NCBI RefSeq assembly: GCF_025567625.1
Contig: NZ_JAOQJC010000015.1
Span: 85,456-149,455 of the forward strand
Source: Paenibacillus sp. J5C2022
Lineage (GTDB): Bacteria; Bacillota; Bacilli; Paenibacillales; Paenibacillaceae
Direction: 5' to 3'
DNA: 64,000 nt
Part shown: positions 1 through 8,108 of the stretch, one piece after another
How the letters are laid out: the number at the start of each line of letters is the position of its first letter
Position numbering within the stretch: the stretch's first letter is position 1
Position numbers and translations under genes: made by a program
The notes under the pieces: generated by a model
Database searches by the model: none
What the model saw: only the letters and a program-made list of their open reading frames with translations
Told to the model about the DNA's origin: nothing

Positions 1-1850
1 GCCCGGGGCTGCGCAAAAATGCCATCGCAGGCAAATTGAACGGAAAGACTGTGGATGTGTATACGCCAATTCAGGAAGGTGCTGCGATTGAGATCGTCAC
101 GCTGGATTCTGCGGACGGGTTGGAAGTGTACCGTCACAGCACGGCTCATATGATGGCGCAGGCGATCAAGCGCATTTTCGGAGAGAACAATGTGAAGCTG
201 GGCATCGGTCCCGTTATCGAAGACGGCTTCTATTACGATATCGATATGGAACAATCGCTTACGCCTGATGATCTGGCCAAGATCGAGAAGGAGATGAACC
301 GGATCGCCGGACAGAATCTGGACATTCGCCGGCGTGAAGTAAGCCGGGAAGAAGCGCTTGCCATCTATGAGGAGATGGGAGATCATCTGAAGCTGGAGCT
401 GATCAACGATTTGCCGGAGGACTCTGTCATTACCATTTACGATCAGGGCGAGTTCTTCGATCTGTGCCGCGGACCGCATCTGCCGTCGACGGGACGGATC
501 AAAGCGTTCAAGCTTCTCAGCATAGCCGGCGCTTATTGGCGCGGCGATTCCAAGAACAAGATGCTGCAGCGCATATACGGCACGGCGTTCCCGAAGAAAG
601 CCCAGCTGGATGAGCATCTGCACTTCCTGGAGGAAGCGAAGAAGCGCGATCACCGCAAGCTGGGGCGCGAGCTGAACATGTTCGCCTTCTCGCGCGAGGT
701 TGGCCAAGGGCTGCCGCTCTGGCTGCCGAACGGTGCGAAGGTGCGCAGAACGATGGAGCGTTATATTGTCGACCTGGAGGAGCGGCTCGGTTACGAGCAT
801 GTCTATACGCCGGTGCTGGCCAATGTCGATCTGTACAAAATATCCGGCCACTGGGAGCACTATAGCGAGGACATGTTCCCGAAGATGGTCATGGATAACG
901 AAGAGCTTGTATTGCGTCCCATGAACTGTCCGCACCATATGATGGTATACAAGAGCGGCATGCGCAGCTATCGCGATCTCCCTATTCGCATCGCGGAGCT
1001 TGGCACGATGCACCGTTATGAGATGTCAGGCGCTCTGACCGGTCTTCACCGCGTTCGCGCGATGACGCTGAACGATGCGCATATATTCTGCCGCCCGGAC
1101 CAAATCAAGGAAGAATTCGCGCGTGTCGTGAATCTGATCCGCAAAGTCTACGAAGACTTCGGCATTAAGGAATATCGCTTCCGCTTGTCCTACCGAGACC
1201 CGCAGGATACGGAGAAGTACTTCCAGAACGACGAGATGTGGGAGATGTCGCAGCGCATGCTGCGCGAGGTTGTGGAGGAGCTGGAGCTGCCGTTCTTCGA
1301 GGCGGAAGGGGAAGCGGCCTTCTACGGACCGAAGCTGGATGTGCAGATCAAGACGGCACTGGGCAAGGAAGAGACGCTGTCTACGGCTCAGCTGGACTTC
1401 CTGCTGCCGGAACGCTTCGAGCTGGAGTATGTCGGCGAAGACGGGAAGAAGCATCGTCCGGTCGTCATTCACCGCGGCATTATCAGCACGATGGAGCGGA
1501 TGACGGCTTACTTGCTGGAGAACTTCGCAGGGGCGCTGCCATTATGGCTGTCGCCGGTACAAGCGAAGGTTATACCGGTATCGACCGCTTATGAGGCTTA
1601 TGCCCGCGAGGTAGCCGAGACGCTGCAGGAAGCCGGTATTCGCGTCGAGGGCGATCTGCGCAATGAGAAGCTGGGCTATAAGATTCGCGAAGCGCAGCTG
1701 GAGAAAGCACCGTATATGCTTGTCGTGGGAGAGAACGAGATGAATTCCGGCTCCGTATCGGTCCGCAAGCGCGGCGAAGGAGACATCGGCTCCAAGCCGC
1801 TGGCTGAGTTGATTGCAATGCTGACTAAGGAAATCGGGAATAAGGAATAA
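1..1850 (+). CDS. thrS: threonine--tRNA ligase, 5' end cut by the window
   Basis: Charges tRNA-Thr with threonine in the cytosol. The frame is open to the first bases ([11 protein letters not shown] precedes the internal TTG at 36), so the true start lies left of the window and roughly 30 N-terminal residues of the TGS domain are missing. The editing domain shows HSTAH and CRGPH, which match the metal-site motifs of the ThrRS second additional domain. The class II core shows NCPHHM, DAHIF and VIHRGII, carrying the Cys/His/His zinc ligands of ThrRS, plus motif 2 around [16 protein letters not shown]. The anticodon-binding domain begins near PVQAKVIP. The family is about 640 residues and about 615 are seen here. 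No frameshift was found. A long hairpin ending in a T-run follows the stop and may terminate this transcript. Confidence 0.97.
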   Translation, partial: PGLRKNAIAGKLNGKTVDVYTPIQEGAAIEIVTLDSADGLEVYRHSTAHMMAQAIKRIFGENNVKLGIGPVIEDGFYYDIDMEQSLTPDDLAKIEKEMNRIAGQNLDIRRREVSREEALAIYEEMGDHLKLELINDLPEDSVITIYDQGEFFDLCRGPHLPSTGRIKAFKLLSIAGAYWRGDSKNKMLQRIYGTAFPKKAQLDEHLHFLEEAKKRDHRKLGRELNMFAFSREVGQGLPLWLPNGAKVRRTMERYIVDLEERLGYEHVYTPVLANVDLYKISGHWEHYSEDMFPKMVMDNEELVLRPMNCPHHMMVYKSGMRSYRDLPIRIAELGTMHRYEMSGALTGLHRVRAMTLNDAHIFCRPDQIKEEFARVVNLIRKVYEDFGIKEYRFRLSYRDPQDTEKYFQNDEMWEMSQRMLREVVEELELPFFEAEGEAAFYGPKLDVQIKTALGKEETLSTAQLDFLLPERFELEYVGEDGKKHRPVVIHRGIISTMERMTAYLLENFAGALPLWLSPVQAKVIPVSTAYEAYAREVAETLQEAGIRVEGDLRNEKLGYKIREAQLEKAPYMLVVGENEMNSGSVSVRKRGEGDIGSKPLAELIAMLTKEIGNKE

Positions 1851-1862
1851 ACTGTCAGGGAT

Positions 1863-1932
1863 AAAGCTTGCAGCTATGGGTAATCTTCTTCTTTAGAAGG
1901 AGGAAGTTACCCAGATGGCTACAAGCTTTTTT
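1863..1932 (+). promoter_or_regulatory. long hairpin with T-run that buries the SD and start codon of the next gene
   Basis: AAGCTTG (1864-1870) pairs with CAAGCTT (1922-1928), AGC..AT (1872-1877) pairs with 1915-1920, and GGGTAA (1878-1883) pairs with TTACCC (1907-1912). The pairing continues with wobbles to a small loop near 1894-1896. The 3' arm contains the AGGAGG of the following gene and its ATG at 1915, and six T follow the arm. It therefore looks like the thrS terminator and, in any read-through RNA, would block translation of the 3D protein. Pairing was read by eye and no folding energy was computed. Confidence 0.6.
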
Positions 1933-2457
1933 GCATATTGGAGAAAATTGCTGGTCATGGTGCTCGCAGCTCTATGTGTTGCGATGAGCCCCTTCACGAA
2001 GCTGGAAGCGGCAGCGGCGCCTGCTGAGTTGAAGCATGCCGATACTGGGGTGGAGATGGTGGAAGTGATCGCCACCGGCTATACGGCCGGATACGAATCT
2101 ACGGGCAAGCGGCCCGGCCATCCCGGCTACGGCATTACGTATTCAGGAGTGAAAGTGCGGCGCGACGGCGTATCGACGATTGCTGCAGATCCCAAGGTGC
2201 TGCCGATCGGAACGCTTCTGTACATTCCGGGTTACGGTTACGGCGTTGTGGCAGATACAGGTTCGGCCATTAAAGGAAAACGAATTGATCTCTATTTTGA
2301 AACGATAAAGGAAGTTTACGAACAGTGGGGCAAGCGGAAAGTGGAGGTTCAGGTGCTGAGACGAGGGTCGGGCAAGCTGACGCAAGCTTGGCTGAACGAG
2401 ATCAATCGGGCTGTACAAGCTAGCAAGACGATCCCCCAAGCTTATCTGGAATCTTAA
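1915..2457 (+). CDS. secreted 3D-domain protein (YuiC/YorM-like, predicted murein-active)
   Basis: A 180-residue protein with an N-terminal hydrophobic segment (about residues 10-30, [14 protein letters not shown]) ending near AAAAP, read as a signal peptide. The rest is a 3D domain, named for three aspartates: they are seen in [20 protein letters not shown] and IDLYF, with the usual TGYT..ESTGK entry motif. Proteins with this double-psi barrel (YuiC, YocH, MltA core) cleave or bind peptidoglycan, so an extracellular cell-wall role is inferred. The start is ATG 1915 with AAGGAGG 11 bases upstream. Both lie in the arm of a long inverted repeat, which is unusual. No partner gene is adjacent apart from thrS. 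Confidence 0.85.
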   Translation: MATSFFAYWRKLLVMVLAALCVAMSPFTKLEAAAAPAELKHADTGVEMVEVIATGYTAGYESTGKRPGHPGYGITYSGVKVRRDGVSTIAADPKVLPIGTLLYIPGYGYGVVADTGSAIKGKRIDLYFETIKEVYEQWGKRKVEVQVLRRGSGKLTQAWLNEINRAVQASKTIPQAYLES

Positions 2458-2479
2458 CGGTTAAGCGGGCAAATTTACT

Positions 2480-2508
2480 GAATAAATAAAGGTTCAATTG
2501 CCATACTA
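2480..2508 (+). promoter_or_regulatory. candidate sigma-G promoter for the spore protein
   Basis: GAATA (2480-2484), a 17-base spacer and CATACTA (2502-2508) agree closely with the known sigma-G consensus (GNATR, 17-18 bases, CATNNTA). It sits 25 bases before the ATG of a gene that looks like a gamma-type SASP, a classic sigma-G target in Bacillus. Confidence 0.65.
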
Positions 2509-2532
2509 AAGCTGAACGGGGAGGTGATAGCA

Positions 2533-2712
2533 ATGGCAAAAAACAAAAACAACAAAGCGGCAGCGCAGCAAAATAACCAGTATAACGCTGAATTCGCGGA
2601 AGAGTTCAATCAAAACGCCGCTAACAATCAAGCAAACGCGGCAAACGCGGCAAACGCGGCTAACCAAGCGAATGCAATGCAAAAAAATCAAAATCAACAA
2701 AATCAACAATAA
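2533..2712 (+). CDS. gamma-type small acid-soluble spore protein
   Basis: A 59-residue, very hydrophilic protein made almost only of N, A, Q, K and E, without Cys or Trp. It starts MAKNKNNKAAAQQ, has an EFAEEFNQN segment that resembles the EFASET motif of gamma-SASPs, and then a run of NAA triplets and an NQQ tail. Gamma-SASPs are stored in the spore core and degraded on germination as an amino-acid source. ATG 2533 was chosen because GGGGAGGTGA sits just upstream; a GTG at 2524 overlaps that site. A sigma-G-like promoter precedes it and a strong terminator follows, so it appears monocistronic. The short-repeat composition makes family assignment by motif less certain than for a normal protein. 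Confidence 0.75.
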   Translation: MAKNKNNKAAAQQNNQYNAEFAEEFNQNAANNQANAANAANAANQANAMQKNQNQQNQQ

Positions 2713-2750
2713 CACAGCTGTCTGAATTGTCCATAATGAAGAGATAATCA

Positions 2751-2798
2751 AAAAGAGAAACCATCGAGGGCCATCCCTTATGGTTTCTCTTTTTTTTC
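2751..2798 (+). terminator. rho-independent terminator after the spore protein
   Basis: AGAGAAACCAT pairs with ATGGTTTCTCT around a loop of about 15 bases, followed by eight T. Confidence 0.85.
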
Positions 2799-2914
2799 CA
2801 GCAGCATCCGTCTGCAGACCGAGTCAGATTTCAATCGGCCGTCCCTTTATTACCTATGCGGGATTAGCTATACTGAGTTTAAACTAATTGCAGTTGCACA
2901 AGGAGCTGTTTGAA

Positions 2915-3949
2915 ATGAAGGGGAATTTTTCGAGCCGGTTGTTCACGGGATTGATCATTATTACCGTCGGCATCGTGTTCTTGCTGCGGGAGCTCGGTAT
3001 GATCGATATCAGTATCGGATCGCTGTTCGCTACCTACTGGCCCTGTATTCTGATCGCATTAGGCCTGCAGCAATTGCTGTCGGGGCGCTCGTCGGGCGAT
3101 TCGGGCGGCTGGTGGGGAGGCGTCATGATATTCATCGGCGTCGTCTTCCTTGGCAACAATCTGGATTGGCCATGGTCGATTGGCGATCTGATTCCATACC
3201 TCATTCCGGTCGCGATCATTATCGTCGGCATGAGAATTATATTGCGTCCCGGAAGCAAGCGCCAGTCGCCGCCGGAGCACGAATGGAAGTCCTATCGCAA
3301 TCCTTATGAGGGGCGTGACAATGTACCTCCTGCTCCGCCGCTCCATCCAGACCCCACCGGTGTAACGGGCGACTTGGGTGAGGAGAATAAGGCTGGTGCC
3401 AACCATAGCGGCGGGGAGAAGCCCCGGCAGAATTATCATGAGTTCGAGGGCCATTATGAGAAGGATCGTCGCAGGAAGAGAAGGAAACGCAAGTCACAAG
3501 ATTACGATGACGAATACGACTATGACGATGATGACGATTATGTGGAATGGTGGGGCGGAGACGATAGCAAGGTACAGAATCGGTCGGGCTTCATCGGAGA
3601 TATTCATATGGGACATGACCATTGGGAGCTTAAGCCGCTGAACATCTCTCACTTTATCGGGGATACGGTGCTTGACTTGACCAGAGCGCAAATTCCTTAC
3701 GGCGAGACGAAGGTGACGATTTCTTCCTTTATCGGCGATGTGAAGGTATACTTGCCGAACGATTATGAGGTCGGCATTCAGGTAGTGTCCAATGCGTTCC
3801 TTGGCGATGTGAAGGTGTTAGGCAGAAGGGAAGGCGGCATATTTACGAGCACCAATATCAAGTCGCCGCGCTACGAAGAGGCACCGAAGAAAATCAAGCT
3901 CGTCGTCAGCACTTTCCTGGGCGATTCGCGCGTCACGAAGGTAGGGTGA
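2915..3949 (+). CDS. liaF: LiaF-like membrane regulator of a cell-envelope stress system
   Basis: A 344-residue protein. The first 110 residues hold several hydrophobic segments (LFTGLIIITVGIVFLL, a second near residues 38-50, GGVMIFIGVVFLG, LIPYLIPVAIIIVGM), matching the LiaF transmembrane region. A basic stretch (RRRKRRKRK) and an acidic one (DDEYDYDDDDDY) form the linker. The C-terminal third is the cell-wall-active-antibiotic-response domain, with five spaced copies of F-I/L-G-D. LiaF proteins inhibit the LiaS kinase until envelope damage. ATG 2915 is preferred (AAGGAG 9 bases upstream); the in-frame TTG at 2888 has no ribosome site. Seven bases separate it from liaS, so it is almost certainly co-transcribed with liaS and liaR. 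Confidence 0.85.
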   Translation: MKGNFSSRLFTGLIIITVGIVFLLRELGMIDISIGSLFATYWPCILIALGLQQLLSGRSSGDSGGWWGGVMIFIGVVFLGNNLDWPWSIGDLIPYLIPVAIIIVGMRIILRPGSKRQSPPEHEWKSYRNPYEGRDNVPPAPPLHPDPTGVTGDLGEENKAGANHSGGEKPRQNYHEFEGHYEKDRRRKRRKRKSQDYDDEYDYDDDDDYVEWWGGDDSKVQNRSGFIGDIHMGHDHWELKPLNISHFIGDTVLDLTRAQIPYGETKVTISSFIGDVKVYLPNDYEVGIQVVSNAFLGDVKVLGRREGGIFTSTNIKSPRYEEAPKKIKLVVSTFLGDSRVTKVG

Positions 3950-3956
3950 CGGGCTT

Positions 3957-4991
3957 ATGATGGTTCGATTTCTGCGAAGCGGCAAGTGGGAGCTGATCGG
4001 CATCTTCGTGCTTGCCTCCTTCGTGTCGCTCTTGCTGACCTTCGTGCTGTGGAAGATGATGGACCCGCAGTCCTCATTGCTGGAGCTGAAGCTGTGGTCG
4101 GCGGTCGTCATCGTGGTCGTCAGCGGAGCGTTCGGCTATTGGGCGGCACAGCGCTTCGATCAGCGGGTGGATACGCTGCACTTGTCCTTGAAGCAGGCGG
4201 TGAACGGCAACTATCAGGTACGCATCACGGAGAAAGGCCATAATTCCTTCGTTCCGGTATACCAGGAATTCAATGAGCTGGCGAAGGGCATGGAGGCGAA
4301 GATGAAGCTGCTGCAGCGGCTGGGAGAAGAGAAGATTATGCAGGAGGCGGCGTCCAATGAAGCTGCCGTTCTCGAAGAACGGAAACGGTTGGCGCGCGAT
4401 CTTCACGATACGGTGAGTCAGCAATTGTTCGCGATTCATATGTGCGCATCTTCGCTTCCCAAGCTGCAGGAGCTTGATGAAGAGCGGGCTGCTTCGGTAA
4501 TGAAGCAGCTTATCGACATGTCGAATACGGCCCAGAAGCAGATGCGCAACTTTATCGCGCAGCTGCGTCCGATGGAGCTGGAAGGAAAGTCGCTCAAGGA
4601 AGCGCTGGACAAGTGGTTCCCGGACTACTGCCAGCAGAACGGGCTGCAGGGCAGACTGGATTGGCGGCTGGTGGAGCCGCTGAGCGAAGCGAAAGAGCAT
4701 CAGCTGTTCCTCATCACGCAGGAAGCGATGGCCAATGTCGTGAAGCATGCCAAGGCAGAGGGCTGCACACTTACGCTGGCGGAGACGGAACGGCAGGTTG
4801 TCATGACGCTGGTAGACGATGGAGCGGGCTTCAAGGCGGATGCGGTCGGACGCGGGTCATATGGCTTGTCCACGATGCAAGAGCGTGCGCAGAAGCTTGG
4901 GGGAACCGCTGAAATTGTGAGTAAGCTGGGGAGCGGGACGAGAGTAAAGGTCAACATACCGAAAATATACCGGGGAGAGCAAATATCATGA
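3957..4991 (+). CDS. liaS: LiaS-like sensor histidine kinase (NarL-type partner)
   Basis: A 344-residue kinase. There are two transmembrane segments close to the N-terminus (about residues 11-32 and 45-63) with almost no extracellular loop, typical of intramembrane-sensing kinases. A HAMP-like stretch follows, then the HisKA_3 motif ERKRLARDLHDTVSQQL with the phospho-accepting His. The ATPase domain shows EAMANVVKHA (N box), VDDGAGF and GYGL-like SYGLSTMQERA (G boxes). The closest recognised system is LiaFSR/VraSR, which responds to lipid II damage. ATG 3957 and ATG 3960 are both possible starts. The stop overlaps the liaR start by four bases (ATGA), implying coupled translation. Confidence 0.88.
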   Translation: MMVRFLRSGKWELIGIFVLASFVSLLLTFVLWKMMDPQSSLLELKLWSAVVIVVVSGAFGYWAAQRFDQRVDTLHLSLKQAVNGNYQVRITEKGHNSFVPVYQEFNELAKGMEAKMKLLQRLGEEKIMQEAASNEAAVLEERKRLARDLHDTVSQQLFAIHMCASSLPKLQELDEERAASVMKQLIDMSNTAQKQMRNFIAQLRPMELEGKSLKEALDKWFPDYCQQNGLQGRLDWRLVEPLSEAKEHQLFLITQEAMANVVKHAKAEGCTLTLAETERQVVMTLVDDGAGFKADAVGRGSYGLSTMQERAQKLGGTAEIVSKLGSGTRVKVNIPKIYRGEQIS

Positions 4992-5653
4992 GTATGGCAG
5001 ACTTGACGAGAGTGATGATTGTAGACGACCACGATATGGTACGCATCGGCCTGCGCACTTATTTGATGCTGGAGCCGAAGATTGAGATTATAGCCGAAGC
5101 CGCCAATGGGGAAGAACTGCTGGCTTGGCTCGGCGGCAGGGACAAGGAGGAGCATCCGCACGTCATCTTGATGGATCTGTTGATGCCTGTGAAGGACGGC
5201 ATTACGTCAACAAAGGAAGTGGCGGAGCTGTATCCTGACATTAAAGTCGTTATGCTCACCAGCTTTCTGGAGGATGAGAAGGTGTATGCGGCGATTGAAG
5301 CGGGAGCGGTGAGTTATGTGCTGAAGACGGTATCCGCCGACGAACTCATCTATGCGATACAAGGCGCCGTGAAAGGGATGCCGGTCATGACGGCTGACGT
5401 CTCGCAGGCGTTGACAAGAGGGCTGCGGCAGCGCAATGCGCAGACCGGCGACGAAGATCTGACAGAGCGGGAGAAGGAAGTGCTACTGCTTATTGCCGAT
5501 GGCTTGTCCAACAAGGAAATTGCGGAGCAATTGCATATCAGCATCAAGACGGTCAAAACGCATGTCAGCAATCTGCTGATGAAGTGCGAGCTGGAGGATC
5601 GTACCCAGCTTGCCGTGCTGGCGCACCGGAAAGGGTGGGCCAACCGGTCATAA
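4988..5653 (+). CDS. liaR: LiaR-like response regulator, NarL/FixJ family
   Basis: A 221-residue regulator. The receiver domain shows VDDHDMVR (acidic pocket), ILMDLLMPVKDG (phospho-Asp), a conserved Thr/Ser at LTSF, and Lys in YVLKTVSADEL. The C-terminal LuxR-type helix-turn-helix spans roughly residues 155-215 (LTEREKEVLLLIADGLSNKEIA, then HISIKTVKTHVSNLL). It is predicted to be phosphorylated by the upstream kinase and to bind DNA as a dimer. It is translationally coupled to liaS. No LiaR box could be recognised upstream of liaF, so autoregulation is not shown by the sequence. Confidence 0.9.
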   Translation: MSMADLTRVMIVDDHDMVRIGLRTYLMLEPKIEIIAEAANGEELLAWLGGRDKEEHPHVILMDLLMPVKDGITSTKEVAELYPDIKVVMLTSFLEDEKVYAAIEAGAVSYVLKTVSADELIYAIQGAVKGMPVMTADVSQALTRGLRQRNAQTGDEDLTEREKEVLLLIADGLSNKEIAEQLHISIKTVKTHVSNLLMKCELEDRTQLAVLAHRKGWANRS

Positions 5654-5722
5654 GTTGGAGTCGCGATGGACACACTATCTGCCAAGAGCAACGCGTTCAT
5701 TGCGAATGGAGGAGAGCTAGCT

Positions 5723-6136
5723 GTGATACCATTATCCTCGGTATTGGAGGGGCAAGAGCACAAGCTGACAGAGCTGCAGGTGAAGCTGGAGAAAGAGCGG
5801 TTTTCGCTTGGCGGCAATTGGGACTACGACAACGGTAGTTTTGACCGGGCGTTGGATGAGGAGAATAAAGTGTGGCTGCGCATCCCGTTCCAGGTAACGG
5901 ACGGCAGTGCGGACAGCGAGCTGTCGGAGAACAACGCCAGAGTCGTTATCGGCTCACCATACATTTTGAAGCACGTCTACAATGAAGGCAACGATCCGGA
6001 AGCCTCCGCAAGAGTCGTCGGCGCCATGTTCGACCAATTCCAGTCTCCGACCGATCCCGACGCTGACGTGGAGCCGCATTGGATCGAGCGCGGACGTGAA
6101 GTGCTGCAAGCGATCGAGCCTGTCATATCCCGATAA
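5723..6136 (+). CDS. YugN-like family protein, function unknown
   Basis: A 137-residue soluble protein. It resembles the Bacillus YugN family: IPLSSVLEGQE near the start, then SLGGNWDYDNGSFDRALD, a segment typical of that family. No catalytic motif was recognised. The start is set at GTG 5723 because GGAGGA lies nine bases upstream and the family begins close to this point; an upstream ATG at 5666 would add 19 residues without a ribosome site. It lies 69 bases after liaR and before a terminator, so it may be the last gene of the lia transcript. Confidence 0.75.
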   Translation: MIPLSSVLEGQEHKLTELQVKLEKERFSLGGNWDYDNGSFDRALDEENKVWLRIPFQVTDGSADSELSENNARVVIGSPYILKHVYNEGNDPEASARVVGAMFDQFQSPTDPDADVEPHWIERGREVLQAIEPVISR

Positions 6137-6161
6137 CGTGCCCCACAGACAAGAGCAGGTC

Positions 6162-6193
6162 AGAGCCGCAAGCAAGCCGCGCGGCTCTTTTTC
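6162..6193 (+). terminator. terminator after the YugN-like gene
   Basis: AGAGCCGC pairs with GCGGCTCT around a short loop, followed by five T. Confidence 0.8.
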
Positions 6194-6220
6194 ATGGCCG
6201 AATGCCTAAAAGTTATGTAG

Positions 6221-6253
6221 TTTTCAGTTCATTTTAAGTTTGTTTTAAGGTAG
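6221..6253 (+). promoter_or_regulatory. three in-phase direct repeats upstream of htrA
   Basis: TTTTCAG (6221), TTTTAAG (6232) and TTTTAAG (6243) start exactly 11 bases apart, one helical turn. This is the spacing used by OmpR/PhoB-family regulators. Because an OmpR-type regulator gene lies directly downstream of htrA, these are proposed as its binding sites. In Bacillus the htrA promoter is known to carry repeated octamers read by CssR. Confidence 0.55.
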
Positions 6254-6336
6254 ATTGTGCAAGATAGAACTATAGCAAATCACACACGATTACTTAAAGA
6301 GATTATTCTATCTTTCATGATTGGGGGAAATCAAAT

Positions 6337-7986
6337 ATGAACGATCAAAACAACAACAACAAACCATATGACGACTTCTTCAAGCCAAACAACGAGAATC
6401 AATCCGAACGGGAGCGGGAGGAGAATGGCAACGCATCAACGGGCCAAGACGCAGACAGCAAGCCGTCTTATTATTACTCCTACGGTCCGATGTCGGGAGA
6501 GCAGTCTTCACCTCAGCCTTATCCGCATGCTCAAGCGAGGCCGCCGTATGCGCATCGGCAGCAGCAGGAGCAACCGCAGCAGGCGACGTATGAACAGTCC
6601 GCACAGTCTGCCGAACAGCCGCATGCGCAGCAGCACGAGACATCGCCATACATGCACCAGGGAGAGCAGCAGCGTCAGCTCAGACCGTTCCAGCCCGGCG
6701 GCGCTTCAGGCAAGAGCGGCTGGCAAGCGAAGAAGGAGAAGCCCAGATCTTCGTTCAAATCCATGTTCCTGTCCTTCCTGGCCGGCGTGCTGGTCGTCGG
6801 TGGCCTGATGTATACGGCGGATGTGCAGAACTGGTTCAGTCCGGATGCTTCAACCTTGGAGACGCAAGGCTCGGGTTCCGGATCGGGCACGGAAGCTCCT
6901 CCGTCGTCCAATGGAGGCACGACGACAGCGGTAGCCGGCATGCAGGACCGTCCGGACAATATCTCGGAGCTGTTCGAGTCGGCTAGCCCGGCAGTGGTGA
7001 AGGTTGAGACGTATACGAAGATGCAGAATAGAAGCAACAGCGGAAGCCTGTTCGACGATCCATTCTTCCGTCAGTTCTTCGGAGACGGCGGCTCGCAGCA
7101 GGAGCAGCAGCAGCCTGAGAGCAATAACGGACAGATGGTGCAGACCGGCATCGGTACGGGATTCTTCTTCGATGAGCAAGGCTACATCCTGACCAACCAG
7201 CATGTGGTCGGCACAGCTGACCAGATCAAAGTGACGGTGCAAGGCTACGACGAGCCGTTCATTGCTGAACCGCTGGGCTCCAGCTATGAGCTTGATCTTG
7301 CCGTTCTCAAGATAAAAGGTGACAAGCAATTCCCGACCTTGCCGCTTGGCGACTCCGATCATAGCAATATCGGCGATTGGGTCGTTGCGATCGGCAATCC
7401 GCACGGCTTCGATCATACGATTACCGTCGGCGTGCTGAGTGCGAAGGAGCGGCCGATCGATATTCCGGATCAGCAGGGCGACCGTCACTACAAGCATCTG
7501 CTGCAGACGGACGCATCCATCAATCCGGGCAACTCCGGCGGACCGCTGCTGAACATGAACGGAGAGGTTATCGGCATTAATACGGCGGTAAGCGCCCAGG
7601 CGCAAGGAATTGGCTTCGCGATACCGACAAGCACTGTGCAAGCGGTACTGGAGGATTTGAAGAGCAACAAGGAGCCTGCGGTGCCGTTCATCGGAGCCGA
7701 TCTTGCGCAAGTTACCGAGGAGATCGCCAAGCAGCTTGAGCTGGACAAAGCGGAGGGCTCTCTCGTAGTAGGCGTATACTTCAAGACGCCGGCTTATCAT
7801 GCAGGACTGAAGCAATACGACGTTATTGTCGGCATTAACGGCGAAAGCTTCTCCAAGCGGGATGATCTCATCGATGCCATTCAGACGAAAGATGTGGGCG
7901 AGACAATCACGTTGAACATTTTGCGCCAAGGCGAGAAGTTGGATATTCAACTGGAGGTTGGCGACAAGAAAGAATTCGGACAGTAA
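6337..7986 (+). CDS. htrA: HtrA/DegP-type membrane-anchored serine protease
   Basis: A 549-residue protein-quality-control protease. Residues 1-145 are a cytoplasmic low-complexity tail rich in Q, N, S and P. One transmembrane helix follows (about 147-167, MFLSFLAGVLVVGGLMYTA), so the protease faces outward. The trypsin-like triad is visible: His289 in LTNQHVVG, Asp320 in ELDLAVLKI, Ser400 in NPGNSGGPLL. A single PDZ domain occupies about residues 450-540. The long disordered tail is larger than in Bacillus HtrA. It has its own promoter region with three direct repeats and a terminator after it, and is followed by an OmpR-type two-component pair, as expected for a CssRS-like secretion-stress loop. 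GGGGAAA lies before ATG 6337. Confidence 0.93.
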   Translation: MNDQNNNNKPYDDFFKPNNENQSEREREENGNASTGQDADSKPSYYYSYGPMSGEQSSPQPYPHAQARPPYAHRQQQEQPQQATYEQSAQSAEQPHAQQHETSPYMHQGEQQRQLRPFQPGGASGKSGWQAKKEKPRSSFKSMFLSFLAGVLVVGGLMYTADVQNWFSPDASTLETQGSGSGSGTEAPPSSNGGTTTAVAGMQDRPDNISELFESASPAVVKVETYTKMQNRSNSGSLFDDPFFRQFFGDGGSQQEQQQPESNNGQMVQTGIGTGFFFDEQGYILTNQHVVGTADQIKVTVQGYDEPFIAEPLGSSYELDLAVLKIKGDKQFPTLPLGDSDHSNIGDWVVAIGNPHGFDHTITVGVLSAKERPIDIPDQQGDRHYKHLLQTDASINPGNSGGPLLNMNGEVIGINTAVSAQAQGIGFAIPTSTVQAVLEDLKSNKEPAVPFIGADLAQVTEEIAKQLELDKAEGSLVVGVYFKTPAYHAGLKQYDVIVGINGESFSKRDDLIDAIQTKDVGETITLNILRQGEKLDIQLEVGDKKEFGQ

Positions 7987-8015
7987 TCTTCCGCCTGGCG
8001 GGAGAGGAGAGAGAA

Positions 8016-8046
8016 GCGCAGGGGGTGACTCTGCGTTTTTCTTTTT
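8016..8046 (+). terminator. terminator after htrA
   Basis: CGCAG pairs with CTGCG over a nine-base loop, followed by TTTTTCTTTTT. The stem is short but the T-tract is long. Confidence 0.6.
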
Positions 8047-8073
8047 GAACGGCTTGCCTATATCCGGTACAAT
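8045..8073 (+). promoter_or_regulatory. sigma-A-type promoter for the two-component pair
   Basis: TTGAAC, a 17-base spacer and TACAAT, ending 35 bases before the regulator ATG. It overlaps the T-tract of the htrA terminator. Confidence 0.6.
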
Positions 8074-8108
8074 AAATGGGTGAATGAAGTCGAAGGAGGG
8101 AATCAGCG

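Noticed and set aside
36..36. TTG at 36 as start of thrS
   Set aside because: The frame upstream encodes [11 protein letters not shown], which fits the TGS domain of ThrRS, so the gene simply begins outside the window.
2846..2874. Promoter for liaF (TTTATT-17-TATACT)
   Set aside because: The -10 box is good but the -35 box is weak; not enough to list as a feature.
6850..7950. 366-codon open frame antisense to htrA
   Set aside because: The plus-strand protease has its full catalytic triad; the antisense product shows no recognisable domain.
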